From contig NZ_CP126242.1 in the NCBI RefSeq assembly GCF_030142045.1, positions 1,054,001 through 1,118,000 of the forward strand: DNA of 64,000 bases. The letters are read 5' to 3'. This document shows, piece by piece, positions 62,976-64,000 of this stretch. The stretch is from Arthrobacter sp. zg-Y919 (GTDB lineage: Bacteria; Actinomycetota; Actinomycetes; Actinomycetales; Micrococcaceae). The notes beneath the pieces are model-generated. The model was not told the DNA's origin and searched no databases. It saw nothing but the letters and a program-made list of their open reading frames with translations. The stretch's first letter is position 1. Every line of letters begins with the position of its first letter. A program made the position numbers and the translations under genes.

Positions 62976-64000
62976 AGGTACAGAGCTACGCACGAAACGC
63001 CGCCCTCGCAGCTGCGACGGTACTGGAACATCTGGGCGATGACCCCGTGGTCCTGGCGCTGCAGGTGTCCCGGCGGCTCCCGGCACGCCTGGTTCATCCG
63101 CTGGCAACCGGTGTCGGAAAAATCGCCGGCACCGGCTTTATCGGCCCCTTGACCGCCTTCGTCCGGGGCGACACCGCAGCGCTGGCCCGCAGCCTGTCCG
63201 CCGCAGCAAGCCTGGGGCCGCACGCCGGCGCAAGCCGGCACGCCCTGCACATGGCGGACGTTGCCATCGCTGCGGGCTTCCCGCAGGAGGCAGGGCAGCT
63301 GCTCTCGCGTGTACACCCGGATACACCCGGCCTCGCGGGAACCCTTGCGCGCAGCCTTTGGTATGCCGGGGACATGAGCGGAGCCGTCCAGGTCCTGTCG
63401 AAGGGACGCGGGAGTGAGCGCCGCCAGCAGCGGCGGCTGGAATCCGAGCTGGCCGTGTTCCAGGGCTGGCGGCCCCGGCTTGCCCGCGTGCAGTCTTATA
63501 AGCCGGATCCCGACGCCGTCCTGCATGTCCTGACCAATTCCCTGCCGCACACCGGCAGCGGCTACGCACAGCGAAGCCATTCGATTTTGACGGCGCAGCA
63601 TGCACTGGGATTGAAGGTCCATGCCGTGACCCGGCCGGGGTATCCGGTCCAGGTGGGCAAGCTGTTCGCCCGGAACGAGGACCGGATTGACGGCGTGACC
63701 TATCACCGGCTGCTGCCGGCACGGCTGCCTTTCGGTATGCAGGGACGGCTGCAGCTCCAGGCCGAGCTGACGCTTGCCCTCGCCCTGAAGACACGGCCGG
63801 CGGTTCTGCATACCACCACGCACTTCGTGAACGGGCTTGTGACCGCCGCTGTCGCAGAGGCCCTCGGCATCCCCTGGATTTACGAGGTCCGCGGACAACT
63901 GGCCGATACGTGGGCCTCGACCCGCCCTGCGGAAGCAAAACAGAGCGAGCGGTACCGGCTCTTCCGGGAACGGGAAGCCGAAGTAATGTGCCGGGCTGCC
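62972..64000 (+). CDS. Glycosyltransferase with helical N-terminal region (partial, runs off the window)
   Basis: Starts with GTG at 62972, overlapping the previous stop, and stays open for 343 codons to the window end. Residues 1-165 are Ala/Leu-rich and helical, with alternating basic residues (RSLSAAASLGPHAGASRHALHMADVAIAAGFPQEAGQLLSRV), like a TPR-like accessory domain. From about 180 a GT-B N-terminal domain begins: LHVLTNSLPHTGSGYAQRSHSILTAQHALGLKVHAVTRPGYP, then IPWIYEVRGQLADTWAS, as in GT4 enzymes. The donor domain is outside the window. With the preceding gene it suggests a surface-polysaccharide cluster continuing rightward. Confidence 0.8.
   Translation, partial: MKVQSYARNAALAAATVLEHLGDDPVVLALQVSRRLPARLVHPLATGVGKIAGTGFIGPLTAFVRGDTAALARSLSAAASLGPHAGASRHALHMADVAIAAGFPQEAGQLLSRVHPDTPGLAGTLARSLWYAGDMSGAVQVLSKGRGSERRQQRRLESELAVFQGWRPRLARVQSYKPDPDAVLHVLTNSLPHTGSGYAQRSHSILTAQHALGLKVHAVTRPGYPVQVGKLFARNEDRIDGVTYHRLLPARLPFGMQGRLQLQAELTLALALKTRPAVLHTTTHFVNGLVTAAVAEALGIPWIYEVRGQLADTWASTRPAEAKQSERYRLFREREAEVMCRAA

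Overview
The window is one 64-kb stretch of a high-GC actinobacterial chromosome. The complete 16S and 23S genes, the tRNA-less ribosomal spacer, the gene order (lexA | LysM gene | his, infC-rpmI-rplT-pheST-arg, ndgR-leuCD) and the many GTG starts fit Arthrobacter or a close relative in the Micrococcaceae. I cannot name a species by eye. It is core chromosome: I saw no phage, insertion sequence, CRISPR array, replication origin or attachment site.

Layout. 1-1890: the end of a DinG-type helicase gene, a bidirectional terminator, lexA, and a LysM membrane-protein gene diverging across a region with several LexA boxes. 1971-7616: hisC, hisB, hisH, a tiny membrane-protein gene, priA, an SseB-family gene and an MFS exporter. 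7729-12650: a DUF1844 gene, then infC (AUU start), rpmI and rplT, then an SpoU-type RNA methyltransferase and a cation-efflux transporter. 12583-17019: a second MFS exporter, a PrmC-related methyltransferase, a Nudix hydrolase, a radical-SAM gene with its own LexA box and a small HExxH protein. 17124-20762: pheST. 20865-21482: a HAD gene interrupted by one in-frame TGA. 22604-31350: the complete arginine cluster argCJBDFRGH behind a candidate ARG-box promoter. 31450-39193: PNPOx-like, SRPBCC, Mpg glycosylase, aldo/keto reductase, apt, a HelR-type RNA polymerase recycling ATPase, and tyrS. 39194-45390: a complete 16S-23S-5S operon with two promoters, processing stems and a terminator. 45476-50322: a DUF1648 protein, a fumarylacetoacetase-family hydrolase, a membrane protein, gltX, a HAD phosphatase, tRNA-Gln(CTG) and tRNA-Glu(CTC). 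50454-59435: thiL, a potassium channel, the IclR regulator ndgR, leuCD, murA, plsC, gpsA and ddl. 59432-64000: a DUF3515 lipoprotein, an LCP-family protein, an octapeptide-repeat surface protein and two glycosyltransferases, the last cut by the window edge; this end looks like the start of a cell-surface glycan region.

How the genes work together. The window carries amino-acid biosynthesis (His, Arg, Leu), translation (IF3, L35, L20, PheRS, TyrRS, GluRS, rRNA, tRNA), SOS control (LexA with two target promoters visible) and envelope synthesis (MurA, Ddl, PlsC, GpsA, LCP, glycosyltransferases). A recurring sequence habit is a TANNNT hexamer ending 6-7 bases before the start codon with no Shine-Dalgarno sequence, which suggests many leaderless mRNAs. 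The most unusual items are: L20 with a fused C-terminal domain; IF3 with a tail of about 175 residues; the TGA-split HAD gene; a nested inverted repeat before the cation transporter; the SOS box on the radical-SAM gene; a terminator-like hairpin inside the rRNA leader; and the octapeptide-repeat surface protein. No wholly new multi-gene system is evident.
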